Translations under genes and position numbers: made by a program
Notes under the pieces: model-generated
Told to the model about the DNA's origin: nothing
Database searches by the model: none
What the model saw: only the letters and a program-made list of their open reading frames with translations
Shown here: one piece after another, positions 53,149-63,968 of the stretch
Layout of the letters: each line of letters opens with the position of its first letter
How positions within the stretch are numbered: the first letter of the stretch is position 1
Source: Alphaproteobacteria bacterium
Lineage (GTDB): Bacteria; Pseudomonadota; Alphaproteobacteria; Rhodobacterales; Rhodobacteraceae
Assembly: GCA_030427405.1 (NCBI GenBank)
Contig: JAUHXK010000006.1
Span: 1 to 64,000, forward strand
Length of the DNA: 64,000 nucleotides
Direction of reading: 5' to 3'

Positions 53149-54369
53149 TTACCCGCCGAAATCGTCGAGCATGATGTCTTCGCGGTCCACGCCCAGATCC
53201 AGCAGCATGTTGATGACCGACTGGTTCATGATCGGCGGTCCACACATGTAGAACTCGCAATCCTCGGGGGCCGGATGGTTCTTGAGGTATTCTTCGAACA
53301 GGACATTGTGGATGAAGCCCGTATAGCCGTCCCAATCGTCGCCGGGCTGCGGGTCCGACAGGGCGACATGCCATTCGAAATTGTCATTTTCGGCCGCCAG
53401 CATGTCGAAATCCTCGACAAAGAACATCTCGCGGCGCGACCGTGCGCCGTACCAGAAACTGATCTTGCGCTTGGATTTCAGCCGCTTGAGCTGATCGAAG
53501 ATGTGGCTGCGCATCGGCGCCATACCGGCACCGCCGCCGATAAAGACCATTTCCTTTTCCGTCTCGCGGGCGAAGAATTCGCCAAACGGACCCGAAATCG
53601 TAACTTTGTCACCCGGTTTCAGGTTGAAAATATACGATGACATCTGTCCCGGTGGGATACCCTCGGACCCCGGCGGCGGCGAGGCCACGCGGACGTTCAG
53701 CATGATCATGCCACGTTCTTCGGGGTAGTTGGCCATCGAATAGGCGCGCTCGATCGGTTCGGCCACGGTGGATTTATACTGCCAGAGATTGAACTTGTCC
53801 CAATCCTCGCGATACTCCTCCTCCACGTCGAAATCGGTGTAGGACAATTGGTGCGTGGGGGCTTCGATCTGGATATAGCCCCCGGCGCGGAAATTCACAT
53901 CCTCGCCTTCGGGCAAGTCCAGTGTCAGCGCCTTTATGAAGGTGGCGACGTTCTCGTTCGAACGCACCGTGCATTCCCATTTCTTGACGCCGAATACTTC
54001 TTCGGGGACTTCGATGTCCATATCCTGCTTGACCGCGACCTGACAGGACAGGCGGTCACCGCATGATGCCTCACGCTTGGTGATATGGCTTTCTTCGGTC
54101 GGCAGGATGGACCCGCCGCCCGCGTGAACGCGGACACGGCATTGGGCACAGGTTCCGCCACCGCCGCAGGCCGAGGGCACGAACAGCTTTTCCGCCGCCA
54201 GCGTCTGCAACAGCTTGCCGCCCGCCGGGACCGAGATGGTCTTTTCGCCGTTGATGGTGATGTTCACGTTGCCGGTCGAGACCAGCCTTGAACGCGCGGC
54301 CATGATAAGGGCCACCAGCGCCAAAACGATCAGGGTGAAAAGGACGACGCCTAGGCTAAAGGTTTCCAT
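53149..54369 (-). CDS. nqrF: Na+-translocating NADH:quinone reductase subunit F
   Basis: 406-aa entry subunit that oxidises NADH. One N-terminal helix (about 6-24) is followed by a 2Fe-2S domain with C68, C74, C77 and C109, then FAD-binding ([11 protein letters not shown]) and NADH-binding ([14 protein letters not shown]) regions. Electrons pass from NADH to FAD to 2Fe-2S and on to the membrane flavins. Last gene of the nqr operon, flanked by a terminator. Confidence 0.97.
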   Translation of the reverse strand: METFSLGVVLFTLIVLALVALIMAARSRLVSTGNVNITINGEKTISVPAGGKLLQTLAAEKLFVPSACGGGGTCAQCRVRVHAGGGSILPTEESHITKREASCGDRLSCQVAVKQDMDIEVPEEVFGVKKWECTVRSNENVATFIKALTLDLPEGEDVNFRAGGYIQIEAPTHQLSYTDFDVEEEYREDWDKFNLWQYKSTVAEPIERAYSMANYPEERGMIMLNVRVASPPPGSEGIPPGQMSSYIFNLKPGDKVTISGPFGEFFARETEKEMVFIGGGAGMAPMRSHIFDQLKRLKSKRKISFWYGARSRREMFFVEDFDMLAAENDNFEWHVALSDPQPGDDWDGYTGFIHNVLFEEYLKNHPAPEDCEFYMCGPPIMNQSVINMLLDLGVDREDIMLDDFGG

Positions 54370-54379
54370 CGACCCCTCC

Positions 54380-54988
54380 TTACAGTTTCACGCCAGAGAA
54401 GGACATGAAGGCCATCGCCATCAGACCCGCGGTGATGAAGGTGATCCCCAGACCCTGCAGGCCGTCGGGAATGTCCGAATATTTCAGCTTTTCACGGACC
54501 CCCGCCATCGCGGTGATCGCCAGCGCCCAGCCGAACCCGGACGAGATGCCATAGGTTGCGGCCTCGGCAAAGTTGTAATCGCGTTCGACCATGAACAGAG
54601 AACCGCCCAGGATGGCGCAGTTCACAGTGATCAGCGGCAGGAAAATCCCCAGCGCGTTGTAAAGCGGCGGGAAGTACTTATCGAGCACCATTTCGAGGAT
54701 CTGAACCATCGCGGCAATCACCCCGATATACGAAATCAGGCCAAGAAAGGTCAGGTCCACATCCGGGAAACCGGCCCAGGCCAACGCGCCGGGCTTCAGC
54801 AAATAGCTGAGCAGCAGGTTGTTGGCGGGTACGGTGATGGCTTGTACGACCATGACCGAAATACCCAGACCCAGCGCCGTTGAAATCTTCTTGGATACGG
54901 CGATGAAGGTACACATCCCCAGAAAGAAGCTGAGCGCGAGGTTTTCGACAAAGATGGCCTTTACGGCCAGTGAGATAAGCCCTTCCAT
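54380..54988 (-). CDS. nqrE: Na+-translocating NADH:quinone reductase subunit E
   Basis: 202-aa membrane subunit with about six helices, containing the NqrE core [19 protein letters not shown] and the conserved Cys pair region ([18 protein letters not shown]) that ligates the intramembrane iron centre shared with NqrD. It overlaps nqrD by one nucleotide (TGATG). Confidence 0.96.
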   Translation of the reverse strand: MEGLISLAVKAIFVENLALSFFLGMCTFIAVSKKISTALGLGISVMVVQAITVPANNLLLSYLLKPGALAWAGFPDVDLTFLGLISYIGVIAAMVQILEMVLDKYFPPLYNALGIFLPLITVNCAILGGSLFMVERDYNFAEAATYGISSGFGWALAITAMAGVREKLKYSDIPDGLQGLGITFITAGLMAMAFMSFSGVKL

Positions 54989-55641
54989 CAGTGTGCCTCT
55001 ACCTGCTGGATTTTGTATTCACGTTCTTCGACCTGGTTCGGTTTCCATGTGCGGAATGCCCAGATCAGCAGGCCGATCACGAAAAAGGCCGATGGTGGCA
55101 GCAGCAGCAGGCCATTGGGCACATACCACCCGCCATTGTTCACCGTCGGGAGGATCGTGATTCCGAACAGGCTGCCCGAGCCGAACAATTCGCGGATTAC
55201 GCCGACCAGCATCAGGATCAACCCATAGCCCAGACCATTGCCGACACCGTCGATAAAGGACGCCACGGGCGGGTTTTTCATCGCAAAGGCCTCTGCCCGG
55301 CCCATCACGATACAGTTGGTGATGATCAGGCCGACGAAAACCGACAGGGTCTTCGAGATCTGGAACGCATAGGCTTTCAGGATCTGGTCCACCAGGATCA
55401 CGAGCGAGGCGATGATCACCATCTGTACGATGATCCTGATCGAGCCGGGGATCTGGTTGCGCAGCATCGAGATGAACATCGACGCAAAACCGGTCACGAA
55501 GGTCACCGCCAGCGCCATCACAAAGGCCACCTGCAACGAAGAGGTCACCGCCAGGGCGGAACAGATGCCCAGCACCTGCAGGGTGATCGGGTTGTTGTCG
55601 ACCAGCGGGTCGACCAGCAGCTCTTTCCTTGTCTGGGACAT
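54988..55641 (-). CDS. nqrD: Na+-translocating NADH:quinone reductase subunit D
   Basis: 217-aa membrane subunit homologous to NqrE, with about six helices, the [14 protein letters not shown] segment carrying the conserved Cys, and [18 protein letters not shown] near the N-terminus. Together with NqrE it holds the intramembrane iron centre and forms part of the sodium path. Overlaps nqrC at the stop/start. Confidence 0.96.
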   Translation of the reverse strand: MSQTRKELLVDPLVDNNPITLQVLGICSALAVTSSLQVAFVMALAVTFVTGFASMFISMLRNQIPGSIRIIVQMVIIASLVILVDQILKAYAFQISKTLSVFVGLIITNCIVMGRAEAFAMKNPPVASFIDGVGNGLGYGLILMLVGVIRELFGSGSLFGITILPTVNNGGWYVPNGLLLLPPSAFFVIGLLIWAFRTWKPNQVEEREYKIQQVEAH

Positions 55642-56456
55642 CAGAACTCTCCTGCTTGCAGTTTGGCCAGGAAGGGGCCATAGCCCGCATCGCCCATCCA
55701 GAATTTCACTAGGTTATCGACACCAACCGAGGTCAGCGTGGCACCCGCCAGCGCATCGACATAGAAATCAGGCCCGGCGGCGGGTTGTGCCTTGGCGACA
55801 GTGATCTGCAGATCACCCGCGTCGTCGCGCAGTTTCTTACCGTTCCACAGCGCTTTCCAGCGGGGATTGTCGACCTCGGCGCCCAGCCCCGGCGTCTCAC
55901 CGTGCTGATAGAACTGCAGGCCGAAAATATCGTTGCCGTTGCTTTCCAGCGCGATAAAGCCGTAAAGCGTCGACCACAGGCCATAACCGTGCAGCGGCAG
56001 GATCACCTTGTTCAACCCGCCGGTTTCATCCCGTAGCAGGTAGATAACACGGTATTTCGCCTTGCGTCCGATACCCGCCGGATCGCTATCCAAAGCGACG
56101 CTGAGGTCCGGGTCACTGGCGGCCGCCAGGTCGTCGAACGTGGCCGGGTCGAACTGGTCATCGACAAACTCTCCGGTTGCCAGGTCCAGCACATGCGGCT
56201 CGAACGCGGCAAAGGCTTCGGTCACGTCGATGCCAGGCTCATAAACGCCCGCGACCTGCAGGACGTTGACCTGCTTGTCCTTGAGCTTGTTTGCCTCTTG
56301 CACCGGGCGCAGGCTGACGGCTGCCGCTGAAACGATCATCGACGCGACAAGGCAGACCGCAACGGCAATGAAGATCGTTTTGCCGACCGAATCCGGCGAC
56401 GCGGCCAGGAACCGGGCAATGGCGCCCTTGGGGTCTTGAGGTTGCGTATCAGACAT
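55641..56456 (-). CDS. nqrC: Na+-translocating NADH:quinone reductase subunit C
   Basis: 271-aa subunit with one N-terminal membrane helix (about 28-48) and a periplasmic FMN domain. The FMN-attachment motif reads [10 protein letters not shown] with Thr240; the position before Gly-Ala-Thr is Ala, where Ser is most common. ApbE (encoded at 35522-36547) is expected to add the flavin. It overlaps nqrB by 8 nt. Confidence 0.96.
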   Translation of the reverse strand: MSDTQPQDPKGAIARFLAASPDSVGKTIFIAVAVCLVASMIVSAAAVSLRPVQEANKLKDKQVNVLQVAGVYEPGIDVTEAFAAFEPHVLDLATGEFVDDQFDPATFDDLAAASDPDLSVALDSDPAGIGRKAKYRVIYLLRDETGGLNKVILPLHGYGLWSTLYGFIALESNGNDIFGLQFYQHGETPGLGAEVDNPRWKALWNGKKLRDDAGDLQITVAKAQPAAGPDFYVDALAGATLTSVGVDNLVKFWMGDAGYGPFLAKLQAGEF

Positions 56457-57657
56457 GGCGGCGCGCCCTCCGTTTGATGTTGGCCTGCACGACGAAATAG
56501 TCGATCAGCGGCGCAAAGACGTTGCCGAACAGGATGGCCAGCATCATGCCTTCGGGGAAGGCCGGGTTCACCACGCGGATCAAAACGACCATGACACCGA
56601 TCAGCGCGCCATAGATATATCGACCCAGATTGGTGTGGCTGGCCGAAACCGGCTCGGTCACCATAAAGGCCAGACCGAACGCGTAGCCGCCCAGCACGAC
56701 GTGCCAGTACCAGGGCATGGCAAACATCGGGTTGGTATCGGACCCGATCAGGTTCAGCAGCCAGGTGAAGGCAATCGTACCTGCCAGACATCCGACAATC
56801 AGGCGGTAATTGGCGATCTTTGTCATCAGCAGGAAACCAAGGCCAAACAGGCAGGCCAGCGTCGAGGTTTCGCCAAAGCTGCCCTGGATCGTGCCAAGGA
56901 ACGCGCTCATCCAGCTGATCCCATCAGCGGCCAGCGCCTGATATCCGTCAGCCGCAGACACCGCCAGAGCGGTCGCCCCCGAGAACCCGTCAACCGGGGT
57001 CCAGACGGCATCGCCGGACATGTTCGCCGGATAGGCGAAATACAGGAACGCACGACCGACCAGAGCCGGGTTGAGGAAGTTCTTGCCAGTTCCGCCAAAG
57101 ACTTCCTTGCCGATCACAACACCAAACGAGATGCCCAGGGCGACCTGCCACAACGGTGCGGTCGCCGGCATGATCAGCGTGTATAGCATCGAGGTCACAA
57201 GGAAGCCTTCGTTCACCTCGTGGCCGCGCACGGTGGCAAAGATCACTTCCCAAATACCGCCGACGATCAGGGTCGTCAGGTAGATGGGCAGGAAATACAG
57301 CAACCCGTGCACCGTGTTCCCGAACAGGCTTGTCGGGTCCAGCGAAATGCCGAGGGCCTGCAAAATAGCGATGCGCCATCCGGTTGCCGCCTCGGGGCCA
57401 AGCACGGCCAGCGCCGCGTTGGCCTGATAGCCGGTATTCCACATGCCAAACAGGATGCAGGGGATCGTTGCGATCACGACATATGTCATGATCCGCTTCA
57501 TATCCACATAGGACCGCGCGTGCGGCGCTGCGGTTGTTACGGTTTTCGGAGTGTAGATAAAGCTTTCGACCATCTCGTAGATTGGGAAAAGCTTTTCGTA
57601 CTTGCCGCCCTTGGTAAAGTTCGGCTCGATCCGGTCAAAGAAGCTGCGCAAACCCAT
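56449..57657 (-). CDS. nqrB: Na+-translocating NADH:quinone reductase subunit B
   Basis: 402-aa membrane subunit with about ten helices. It binds FMN covalently at Thr229 in the motif DGFSGAT (223-229) and also hosts riboflavin and the sodium path in known complexes. Family segments include GKNFLNPALVGRAFLYFAYP and the C-terminal NPAFPEGMMLAILFGN. Starts 5 nt after nqrA ends. Confidence 0.97.
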   Translation of the reverse strand: MGLRSFFDRIEPNFTKGGKYEKLFPIYEMVESFIYTPKTVTTAAPHARSYVDMKRIMTYVVIATIPCILFGMWNTGYQANAALAVLGPEAATGWRIAILQALGISLDPTSLFGNTVHGLLYFLPIYLTTLIVGGIWEVIFATVRGHEVNEGFLVTSMLYTLIMPATAPLWQVALGISFGVVIGKEVFGGTGKNFLNPALVGRAFLYFAYPANMSGDAVWTPVDGFSGATALAVSAADGYQALAADGISWMSAFLGTIQGSFGETSTLACLFGLGFLLMTKIANYRLIVGCLAGTIAFTWLLNLIGSDTNPMFAMPWYWHVVLGGYAFGLAFMVTEPVSASHTNLGRYIYGALIGVMVVLIRVVNPAFPEGMMLAILFGNVFAPLIDYFVVQANIKRRARRHV

Positions 57658-57662
57658 CTGGC

Positions 57663-59006
57663 TCAGCCCTCCTTTTCAATTTTGGTCAGGCAGTCGCGCA
57701 GCGCCAGCCCGTATTCGTATTTCGCCGGACAGGCAAAGCCCACAAGGCCCAGATCCTCTTCGTCCAGCTCCAGCGCACCAAGCGCCTGTGCCGTGTCGGT
57801 ATCCATCACCAGCATCGCCCGCAGCAATTGCGTCGGCAGGTAATCCTGCGGCATCAGCTCTTCGAAGGTTCCGGTCGGCACCATCGCCCGCCGACCGCCA
57901 TTGAGGTTGCTGGTCAGCGCAAACATCTTGCGGCTGAAGGCCGAGCCAAGCACCGGCTGCACCGCGAATTTCGACGGCATCGGGCGAATCCAGCCCAGCG
58001 GTATCTGGTCGTGATCCTCGCGGATCAGCGTGATCTGGCGAGAAAAGCGGCCCAGAAAGGCATGTGGCCCTTCGGCCTGGCGCCCAGACAGAACCGACCC
58101 CGAGATCACCCGGGCCTGGCCTTCGACAGCGATTTCGCCACGGGTCAGGTCGTCGGTCGAAGCGCCCATGACGGTACGGATCAGGCGCGGTTGCCGCGCG
58201 GCAGGTCCGGCAAGCGAGATGACCACATTCGGATCAAGATGCCCGGTCTGAACCAGGCGGCCGATGGCGATTACGTCATGATACCCGATGGTCCAGACCT
58301 GTTTGTCCCCCGCCAGCGGTTCAAGGAAATGAACATGGGTTCCAGCCAGCCCAGCAGGGTGCGGCCCCGAAAAGCCCACGGCTTGGACACCGTCCACATC
58401 CGCACCGGGGATGGACGCGCCATCCTGATGGCACAGATAGGTCTTGCCTTCGGTCAGACCGGTCACGGCGCCAAGCCCCGCGGCAAAAGCCTCGGGCGCG
58501 TCGTTGATGATCAGGGCGGCATCGCCCGCAAGCGGCTCGCTGTCCATAGCGGTCACGAAAATCGCGGCAGGCGTATCACCCGGTGCCGGCATCTTGGAAT
58601 AGGGACGCGTGCGAAACGCGGTCCACAACCCGGCGGCACAAAGCTTGGTCGCGATTCCCTCGGCCGAGGACCAATCGCCGATCTGAGAAAAGTCGAGCCC
58701 GGTATCATTCGCGTCGGTGACTTCGACCACGACACTTTGCAACACGCGGCGCGCGCCCCGGTTGATGGCCACGACCTTGCCGGTAAGCGGTGCAACCATC
58801 ATCGCCTCGGGGACGTCCTTGTGGCAAAACAGCGGTGTTCCGCGCCGTACCTCGTCGCCCTCTTGAACCAGCATGCGTGGCTTCAGCCCGATATAATCGC
58901 CCCCCAAGACGCCAACACTGGAAAACTCCGGGCCTGGGTGAATTGTCTGGTCGGGGGCGCCGTCTATCGGCAAGTCCAGCCCTTTTTTCAGTTTGAAAGT
59001 TTGCAT
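57663..59006 (-). CDS. nqrA: Na+-translocating NADH:quinone reductase subunit A
   Basis: 447-aa cytoplasmic-side subunit of the pump. ATG 59006 gives the usual family start MQTFKLKKGLDLPI; a longer reading frame starting at 59024 is less likely. The barrel-sandwich N-terminal part (VQEGDEVRRGTPLF, MMVAPLTGKVVAINRGARR) and the CPAKYEYG ending are conserved. First gene of the operon nqrABCDEF. Confidence 0.97.
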   Translation of the reverse strand: MQTFKLKKGLDLPIDGAPDQTIHPGPEFSSVGVLGGDYIGLKPRMLVQEGDEVRRGTPLFCHKDVPEAMMVAPLTGKVVAINRGARRVLQSVVVEVTDANDTGLDFSQIGDWSSAEGIATKLCAAGLWTAFRTRPYSKMPAPGDTPAAIFVTAMDSEPLAGDAALIINDAPEAFAAGLGAVTGLTEGKTYLCHQDGASIPGADVDGVQAVGFSGPHPAGLAGTHVHFLEPLAGDKQVWTIGYHDVIAIGRLVQTGHLDPNVVISLAGPAARQPRLIRTVMGASTDDLTRGEIAVEGQARVISGSVLSGRQAEGPHAFLGRFSRQITLIREDHDQIPLGWIRPMPSKFAVQPVLGSAFSRKMFALTSNLNGGRRAMVPTGTFEELMPQDYLPTQLLRAMLVMDTDTAQALGALELDEEDLGLVGFACPAKYEYGLALRDCLTKIEKEG

Positions 59007-59306
59007 GTCGCTACGTTCTTCCAAGCCTCTTTCCTGCGCCTGCCGGATGCAACCAGGTGTCCCTGGTTATTACCAGCCTGAGGCACTTGCCTGCATGCGC
59101 GCAAGGGGCGTTTGCAGGCAGCCGCACTCTGTGGGCGTTTTTCCGATCACGGCCCCTTTACGCGGGGATGACGCCGAACGCAAACCTGTTACCGCGCAAA
59201 TTGCGGGTTGCGGGGCACTTTAGCCGAAAATGACCAGAATTCAGACGCATTTTGTCAGCTCATTTTGTCTGTCGCGCCACTGAACTATCCGGTGTAAGAG
59301 GCTGGG
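59007..59306. other. Divergent intergenic region, nqr promoter
   Basis: 300 bp between nqrA (minus) and the methyltransferase gene (plus). It must carry the nqr operon promoter and a promoter for the plus-strand gene. I see several short palindromic pieces (for example ACCAGGTGTCCCTGGT at 59049-59064) but no definite box, riboswitch or small gene. Confidence 0.45.
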
Positions 59307-60419
59307 ATGGCAGATTCCGATCTTGAGATTTTCCTGATAGCGACCCCGGGGCTTGAACACCCCCTGCGCGACGAGGCCGCCGCCTGCGGCTTTGCCGGTG
59401 CGCAGGTGATGGCGGGCGGCGTATCTGTTCGCGGCGGCTGGCCCGAGGTGTGGCGCGCGAATCTGCAATTGCGCGGCCCCAACAAGGTTTTGGTCCGGCT
59501 CGGCAGTTTTCCGGCCGTCCATCTGGCCCAACTCGACAAGCGGGCCCGCAAGTTTCCCTGGGCCAATGTCTTGCGCCCCGATGTTCCGGTCCGGGTCGAG
59601 GCCACCTGCCGCAAATCCCGTATCTATCATGCCGGGGCCGCCCGGCAGCGCATCGAAACCGCGATTGCCGAAGAGCTGGGTGCGCCGATTTCGCCCGAGG
59701 CCGACCTGCGGGTTCTTTTACGCGTCGAAAAAGACCTGTGTACCCTGTCGGTGGACAGTTCGGGCGAGCCGCTGCACAAGCGCGGGCACAAGGCGGCCAT
59801 CGCCAAGGCGCCCATGCGTGAAACGATGGCCGCGATGTTCTTGCGCGAATGCGGGTTTTCAGGTCAGGAGCCGGTGCTGGACCCGATGTGCGGGTCAGGG
59901 ACATTTGCCATTGAAGCCGCCGAGATTGCCGGGGGTCTGCTTCCCGGCAGGTCGCGCAGCTTTGCCTTTGAAAAGCTGGCCAGTTTTGATGCCGATGCCT
60001 GGAATGCAATGCGAACCCCGGTACCCCTGCAGGATCCGAGCCTGCAATTTTCCGGCTCGGACCGCAATGCGGGCGCGGTACAGGCCGCAACCGAAAACGC
60101 GCAACGCGCCGGTGTCGCGGCCCTGACCCGGTTCCGGCAACGCGCCATCAGTGACATCAAACCCGACGGCGACCAACCCGGTCTGGTTATCGTCAACCCG
60201 CCCTATGGCGCACGGATCGGGGACGAAAAGCGTCTCAGGTCGCTTTATGGCAGCCTGGGCAAGGTTCTGACAAACCGTTTCAGCGGCTGGAGGGTCGGGA
60301 TCGTGACCAGCAGCGCGTCGCTTGCCCGAGCAACCAGGCTGCCGCTGCTGCCACCGGGCCCGGTGGTAGATCATGGCGGAACCAAAGTGCGCCTGTACCG
60401 GACCGAGCCCCTGCCCTGA
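59307..60419 (+). CDS. THUMP-domain rRNA methyltransferase (RlmL N-terminal type)
   Basis: 370-aa class I SAM-dependent methyltransferase. An N-terminal THUMP domain (about 40-155, with PDVPVRVEATCRKSRIYH) precedes the methyltransferase with DPMCGSGT (192-199) and the NPPYG motif (297-301), typical of N2-methylguanine enzymes acting on 23S rRNA. Corresponds to the shorter single-domain relatives of E. coli RlmKL. Precedes tRNA-Pro. Confidence 0.92.
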   Translation: MADSDLEIFLIATPGLEHPLRDEAAACGFAGAQVMAGGVSVRGGWPEVWRANLQLRGPNKVLVRLGSFPAVHLAQLDKRARKFPWANVLRPDVPVRVEATCRKSRIYHAGAARQRIETAIAEELGAPISPEADLRVLLRVEKDLCTLSVDSSGEPLHKRGHKAAIAKAPMRETMAAMFLRECGFSGQEPVLDPMCGSGTFAIEAAEIAGGLLPGRSRSFAFEKLASFDADAWNAMRTPVPLQDPSLQFSGSDRNAGAVQAATENAQRAGVAALTRFRQRAISDIKPDGDQPGLVIVNPPYGARIGDEKRLRSLYGSLGKVLTNRFSGWRVGIVTSSASLARATRLPLLPPGPVVDHGGTKVRLYRTEPLP

Positions 60420-60544
60420 CAGCGACAGACCCAAGCCGCCCGGACAAGACCGGCCGCGACAATCCCCATTCGATTTTTCGCCATCCGACCGTCAGAATCC
60501 CCCTTGCGCATCCCAATATGCAGGTATAGATCACCCGCCACGGT

Positions 60545-60621
60545 CGGAGTGTAGCTCAGCCTGGTAGAGCACTGTCTTCGGGAGGCAGGGGTCGGAGGTT
60601 CGAATCCTCTCACTCCGACCA
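60545..60621 (+). tRNA. tRNA-Pro (anticodon CGG)
   Basis: 77-nt tRNA with acceptor arms CGGAGTG (60545-60551) and CACTCCG (60611-60617), discriminator A and encoded CCA (60619-60621). Anticodon stem CTGTC/GGCAG encloses TTCGGGA, giving CGG. D arm with AGCTCAGCCTGGTAGAGC and T arm GGTTCGAATCC are intact. Confidence 0.97.
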
Positions 60622-60628
60622 ATAAAAC

Positions 60629-60652
60629 AAGGCGCTTGATGGCGCCTTTGTT
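60629..60652 (+). terminator. Intrinsic terminator after tRNA-Pro (proximal)
   Basis: A 7-bp stem AAGGCGC/GCGCCTT (60629-60635 and 60642-60648) with a 6-nt loop, followed by TTGTTGTTTT. Located 7 nt after the tRNA 3' end. Confidence 0.82.
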
Positions 60653-60658
60653 GTTTTC

Positions 60659-60677
60659 CGGGGATCGGCCCCGTTTT
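60659..60677 (+). terminator. Intrinsic terminator after tRNA-Pro (distal)
   Basis: A perfect CGGGG-ATCGG-CCCCG hairpin followed directly by TTTT; the same hairpin read from the other strand is followed by AAAA from the T-rich upstream segment. It is the second terminator in tandem after the tRNA and isolates the next gene. Confidence 0.75.
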
Positions 60678-60732
60678 GCACCGGATGACTTGTACTTGTA
60701 CCGCAATTAAAGGCCAACTAACCTGCTGGAAA

Positions 60733-60754
60733 AGTTGAAGCTTTAAAGTCAACT
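60733..60754. promoter_or_regulatory. Inverted repeat upstream of secreted hypothetical gene
   Basis: AGTTGA and TCAACT (perfect 6-bp arms at 60733-60738 and 60749-60754) around AG-CTTTAAAG, itself palindromic. It lies 15-36 nt before the start of the following gene and could be an operator. Function is not shown. Confidence 0.35.
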
Positions 60755-60768
60755 GGCGGGGATGGCGG

Positions 60769-61344
60769 ATGTCGATTGCAAGGCAGGCACTATCAATAGC
60801 AGCGTTCATGAGTATTGCCCTGGGGCCGGCGCAGGCGCAGAGCCCGACAGAGGCGCAAACCGAAGCCTTTGTCGTTTCTGCGCTGAGCGAAGCGGAAGAG
60901 TTGTTCAAAAGCCCGTACAGCAGCGGCCCGCCGACGTTTTCGTTCAACGCACCCCTAATGCAGCACCAAAGTTACAGCGGAAAATGGCAACGCACCTATG
61001 CGCTGAGCATGGTCGAGACAATCAAAGTCTACAAAGAAGTGGACGGGGAAGGCAGCGCCCATTTCGAGGACGCCTGCTATGGCGGAAACCTCCCCAAGAC
61101 TTACAGCGTGATACATGTCGAACTAAGCTGCGGCACGGTCAACTGTATCAAAACAGACTATGAAAACGATGGCGTTCAAAAATTCTATTATTCGGATTCA
61201 GCAGTCGTGGCAAAATCTTGTGATACCTCCGAAGGAATGCAACGGATGCGGCGGATCGCAAACGCGATCAAGCACTATGTTTCTCTGAACGGTGGAAACG
61301 CGGCCGTAATTGATCCCGATGCCATCGGATCCAGCTTCGACTGA
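60769..61344 (+). CDS. Secreted hypothetical protein
   Basis: 191-aa protein with a signal peptide (MSIARQALSIAAFMSIALGPAQA). The mature part is polar with four cysteines (ACYGG, LSCGTVNC, KSC), compatible with two disulfides in the periplasm. The segment SAHFEDACYGG resembles secreted domains of unknown function; no family recognised. The start uses GGCGGGG as ribosome site. Confidence 0.8.
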   Translation: MSIARQALSIAAFMSIALGPAQAQSPTEAQTEAFVVSALSEAEELFKSPYSSGPPTFSFNAPLMQHQSYSGKWQRTYALSMVETIKVYKEVDGEGSAHFEDACYGGNLPKTYSVIHVELSCGTVNCIKTDYENDGVQKFYYSDSAVVAKSCDTSEGMQRMRRIANAIKHYVSLNGGNAAVIDPDAIGSSFD

Positions 61345-61457
61345 CAACACGACCGATGTTTCAAGCGCAGTTCAGAATATGGCTGACCGCGCAGGAACGC
61401 GCCTGAGCCGCCCACTGACCACCCCACCTGGAAGATCTATCCCTGAAAGGACCCACC

Positions 61458-61730
61458 ATGACGAAGTCTGTTTTCTGTCTGGCCACCTCATTTGCACTGC
61501 TTGCTTCGGCTGGGCATGCGGATTGTTTCTACAATAAATTTATGTCCGTCAAAAAAGGGGACAGCATCTGTTACACCGACAGTCGCAAACAATACCGGTG
61601 CAGTGAGGATAGCGAAGGGTTCTATTGGAGCTATGTCCAAAAGGTCGCGATGAACAGCACACTTGAGGACAAAACGCACTGCCATGTGCTGATCGATGGG
61701 TCGGCGACACCGGTGGGACGCGTCAAGTAA
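61458..61730 (+). CDS. Small secreted cysteine-containing hypothetical
   Basis: 90-aa protein with a signal peptide (FCLATSFALLASAGHA) and, in the mature chain, cysteines in DCFYN, ICYTD, RCSED and HCHV. A good AAAGGA site precedes ATG 61458. No family recognised; the four regularly spaced cysteines suggest a small disulfide-bonded periplasmic or secreted protein. Same direction as the preceding secreted gene. Confidence 0.75.
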   Translation: MTKSVFCLATSFALLASAGHADCFYNKFMSVKKGDSICYTDSRKQYRCSEDSEGFYWSYVQKVAMNSTLEDKTHCHVLIDGSATPVGRVK

Positions 61731-61963
61731 TCGCGGCGCGGGGTTGCCAGCCCATCGTGCATTACCAAGTGGTCGCACAGGCAATTGGCCGCCGCCTGGA
61801 AAATTTCCCTCGTCCTACGCCCGAGCGCGGGTATAGACTGCGGCTATCCTGCGGTTCATTTTGCCGTAGAACGACGCGTCGGATGCGCCGGAAACCCCTG
61901 TCACACGGCTGTTGTGATTTGCCGACACAAGACGCGGTGACCCTAAAACCTGAAAGGTGACTT

Positions 61964-63943
61964 ATGTCTTTCTCCAATCGCTCGTCAATTTCGCGTCGCC
62001 AGTTCCTTGCCACGACCGCCGCCGGGGCCGCGACCATCACGCTGCACCCGTTCTCGGCTGCTGCCGCCACCAATCAGGCCCATCTGCGGATCATGGAAAC
62101 GACGGACATTCATGTGCATGTCTTTCCCTATGACTATTATGCCGACAAACCGCGTGACACCGTGGGCCTGTCGCGCACGGCGTCGATCATAAATGACATC
62201 CGGTCCGAGGCGACAAATTCGCTGTTGGTCGACAATGGCGACTTTCTTCAGGGCAATCCGATGGGCGATTACATCGCCTATGAACGGGGCATGAAAGACG
62301 ATGACAGACACCCGATCATCACGGCGTTCAACACCGTAGGATACGATGCGGCGACCTTGGGCAATCACGAATTCAACTATGGCCTGGACTTCCTTGAAAA
62401 ATCCCTGGCCGGGGCCGAGTTCCCGGTTGTGCTTGCCAACGTGGCCAAGGAAAAAGGGGCAGGCCCGCGCGACGACAAGACGCTTGTGCGGCCCTATGCC
62501 ATTCTCGACCGGGAAATCGAAATGGGCGATGGCACAAAACACCCGATCAAGATCGGTGTCATCGGCTTTACCCCGCCACAGATCATGAACTGGGACCGCA
62601 AACATCTGGAAGGCAATGTCGAGGCGCGCGATATCGTCGAGACAGCCCAAGCCTATGTCCCCGAGATGCAGGAACAGGGATGTGACCTGATCATTGCCCT
62701 GTCGCATTCGGGGATTGGCGATGCCGATCATACCGACGGGATGGAAAACGCCTCGGTTGTTCTGGCCGGTGTCGATGGCATTGATGCGCTGGTCACCGGG
62801 CATAACCACCTGGTCTTTCCATCGCCCACCTTTGCCGATCGCCCCGGCATCGACATCGAAAAAGGCACACTGATGGGCAAGCCTGCGGTTATGGGCGGCT
62901 TCTGGGGGTCGCACCTGGGCCTTCTGGACCTGCTGCTGGAGCGGGACGGGAATGAATGGCGCGTGGTGACCACAACATCCGAGGCGCGGCCCATTTCCAA
63001 GCGCAACGAAGACCGCTCGATCACCGCTCTGGTCGGTGATGATCAAAAGATACTGGACTCGGTCGCCGCGGATCACGATGAAACGCTGGCCTATGTCCGC
63101 CGCGCGGTTGGCAAGACGTCCGCCCCGTTGCACAGCTATTTCGCGCTTGTGGCAGATGATCCATCTGTGCAGATCGTCTCGATCGCGCAAAAATGGTATA
63201 TCGAAGAGATGCTGAAAGGCACCGCACACGAAGGCTTGCCCATCCTATCGGCGGCAGCCCCCTTCAAGGCCGGTGGTCGTGGCGGCCCCGAGTATTATAC
63301 CGATGTTCCAGTGGGTGATGTTGCCATCAAGAACGTGGCGGACCTGTATCTCTATCCGAACACGGTGCGCGCCGTTCGCGTAAACGGAGCCCAGGTGCGC
63401 GGCTGGCTTGAGCGTTCGGCTGGCATGTTCAACCAGGTCGAGGCGGGCGCTAAGGATGCCATCCTGTTGAACCCCGAATTCCCGTCCTACAATTTCGACG
63501 TGATGGATGGCGTGACCTATCAGATCGACCTGTCCCAGCCGTCGCGCTTTGGCCCCAAGGGCGAAGAAGTGAACCCCGATGCGGCACGGATCGTCAACCT
63601 TGCCTTCAACGGCGCGCCGGTCACCGACGACATGGAATTCATCATCGCCACCAACAACTATCGCGCCTCGGGGGGTGGGGCCTTTCCGGGCGCCTTGGGT
63701 GACACCATCGTGTTCGAGGCCCCCGACACCAATCGCGACGTCATTGTGCGTTACATCGTCGAACAGGGCACCATCGACCCCAAGGCTGATGCCAACTGGT
63801 CGTTCGCCCCGCTGACGGACACGACGGTGCTGTTCGAAACCGGCCCCAAGGCGCGGGATTACCTGAGCGACGTCAAAGGCGTTTCGATCGAGGATGCCGG
63901 TGAAGGCGCGGACGGGTTTGCCGCGTTCCGCATCAAGCTCTGA
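61964..63943 (+). CDS. cpdB: 2',3'-cyclic-nucleotide 2'-phosphodiesterase/3'-nucleotidase
   Basis: 659-aa periplasmic bifunctional enzyme. A Tat-type signal ([16 protein letters not shown]) lies at residues about 9-24. The metallophosphatase domain starts [11 protein letters not shown] and includes DNGDFLQG and GNHEFNYG (metal ligands), and GHNHLVF. The C-terminal 5'-nucleotidase domain includes [20 protein letters not shown] and [12 protein letters not shown]. It frees phosphate and nucleosides from cyclic nucleotides outside the cytoplasm. Confidence 0.95.
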   Translation: MSFSNRSSISRRQFLATTAAGAATITLHPFSAAAATNQAHLRIMETTDIHVHVFPYDYYADKPRDTVGLSRTASIINDIRSEATNSLLVDNGDFLQGNPMGDYIAYERGMKDDDRHPIITAFNTVGYDAATLGNHEFNYGLDFLEKSLAGAEFPVVLANVAKEKGAGPRDDKTLVRPYAILDREIEMGDGTKHPIKIGVIGFTPPQIMNWDRKHLEGNVEARDIVETAQAYVPEMQEQGCDLIIALSHSGIGDADHTDGMENASVVLAGVDGIDALVTGHNHLVFPSPTFADRPGIDIEKGTLMGKPAVMGGFWGSHLGLLDLLLERDGNEWRVVTTTSEARPISKRNEDRSITALVGDDQKILDSVAADHDETLAYVRRAVGKTSAPLHSYFALVADDPSVQIVSIAQKWYIEEMLKGTAHEGLPILSAAAPFKAGGRGGPEYYTDVPVGDVAIKNVADLYLYPNTVRAVRVNGAQVRGWLERSAGMFNQVEAGAKDAILLNPEFPSYNFDVMDGVTYQIDLSQPSRFGPKGEEVNPDAARIVNLAFNGAPVTDDMEFIIATNNYRASGGGAFPGALGDTIVFEAPDTNRDVIVRYIVEQGTIDPKADANWSFAPLTDTTVLFETGPKARDYLSDVKGVSIEDAGEGADGFAAFRIKL

Positions 63944-63968
63944 CCCCATTGCCGGGATTTACCGATCT

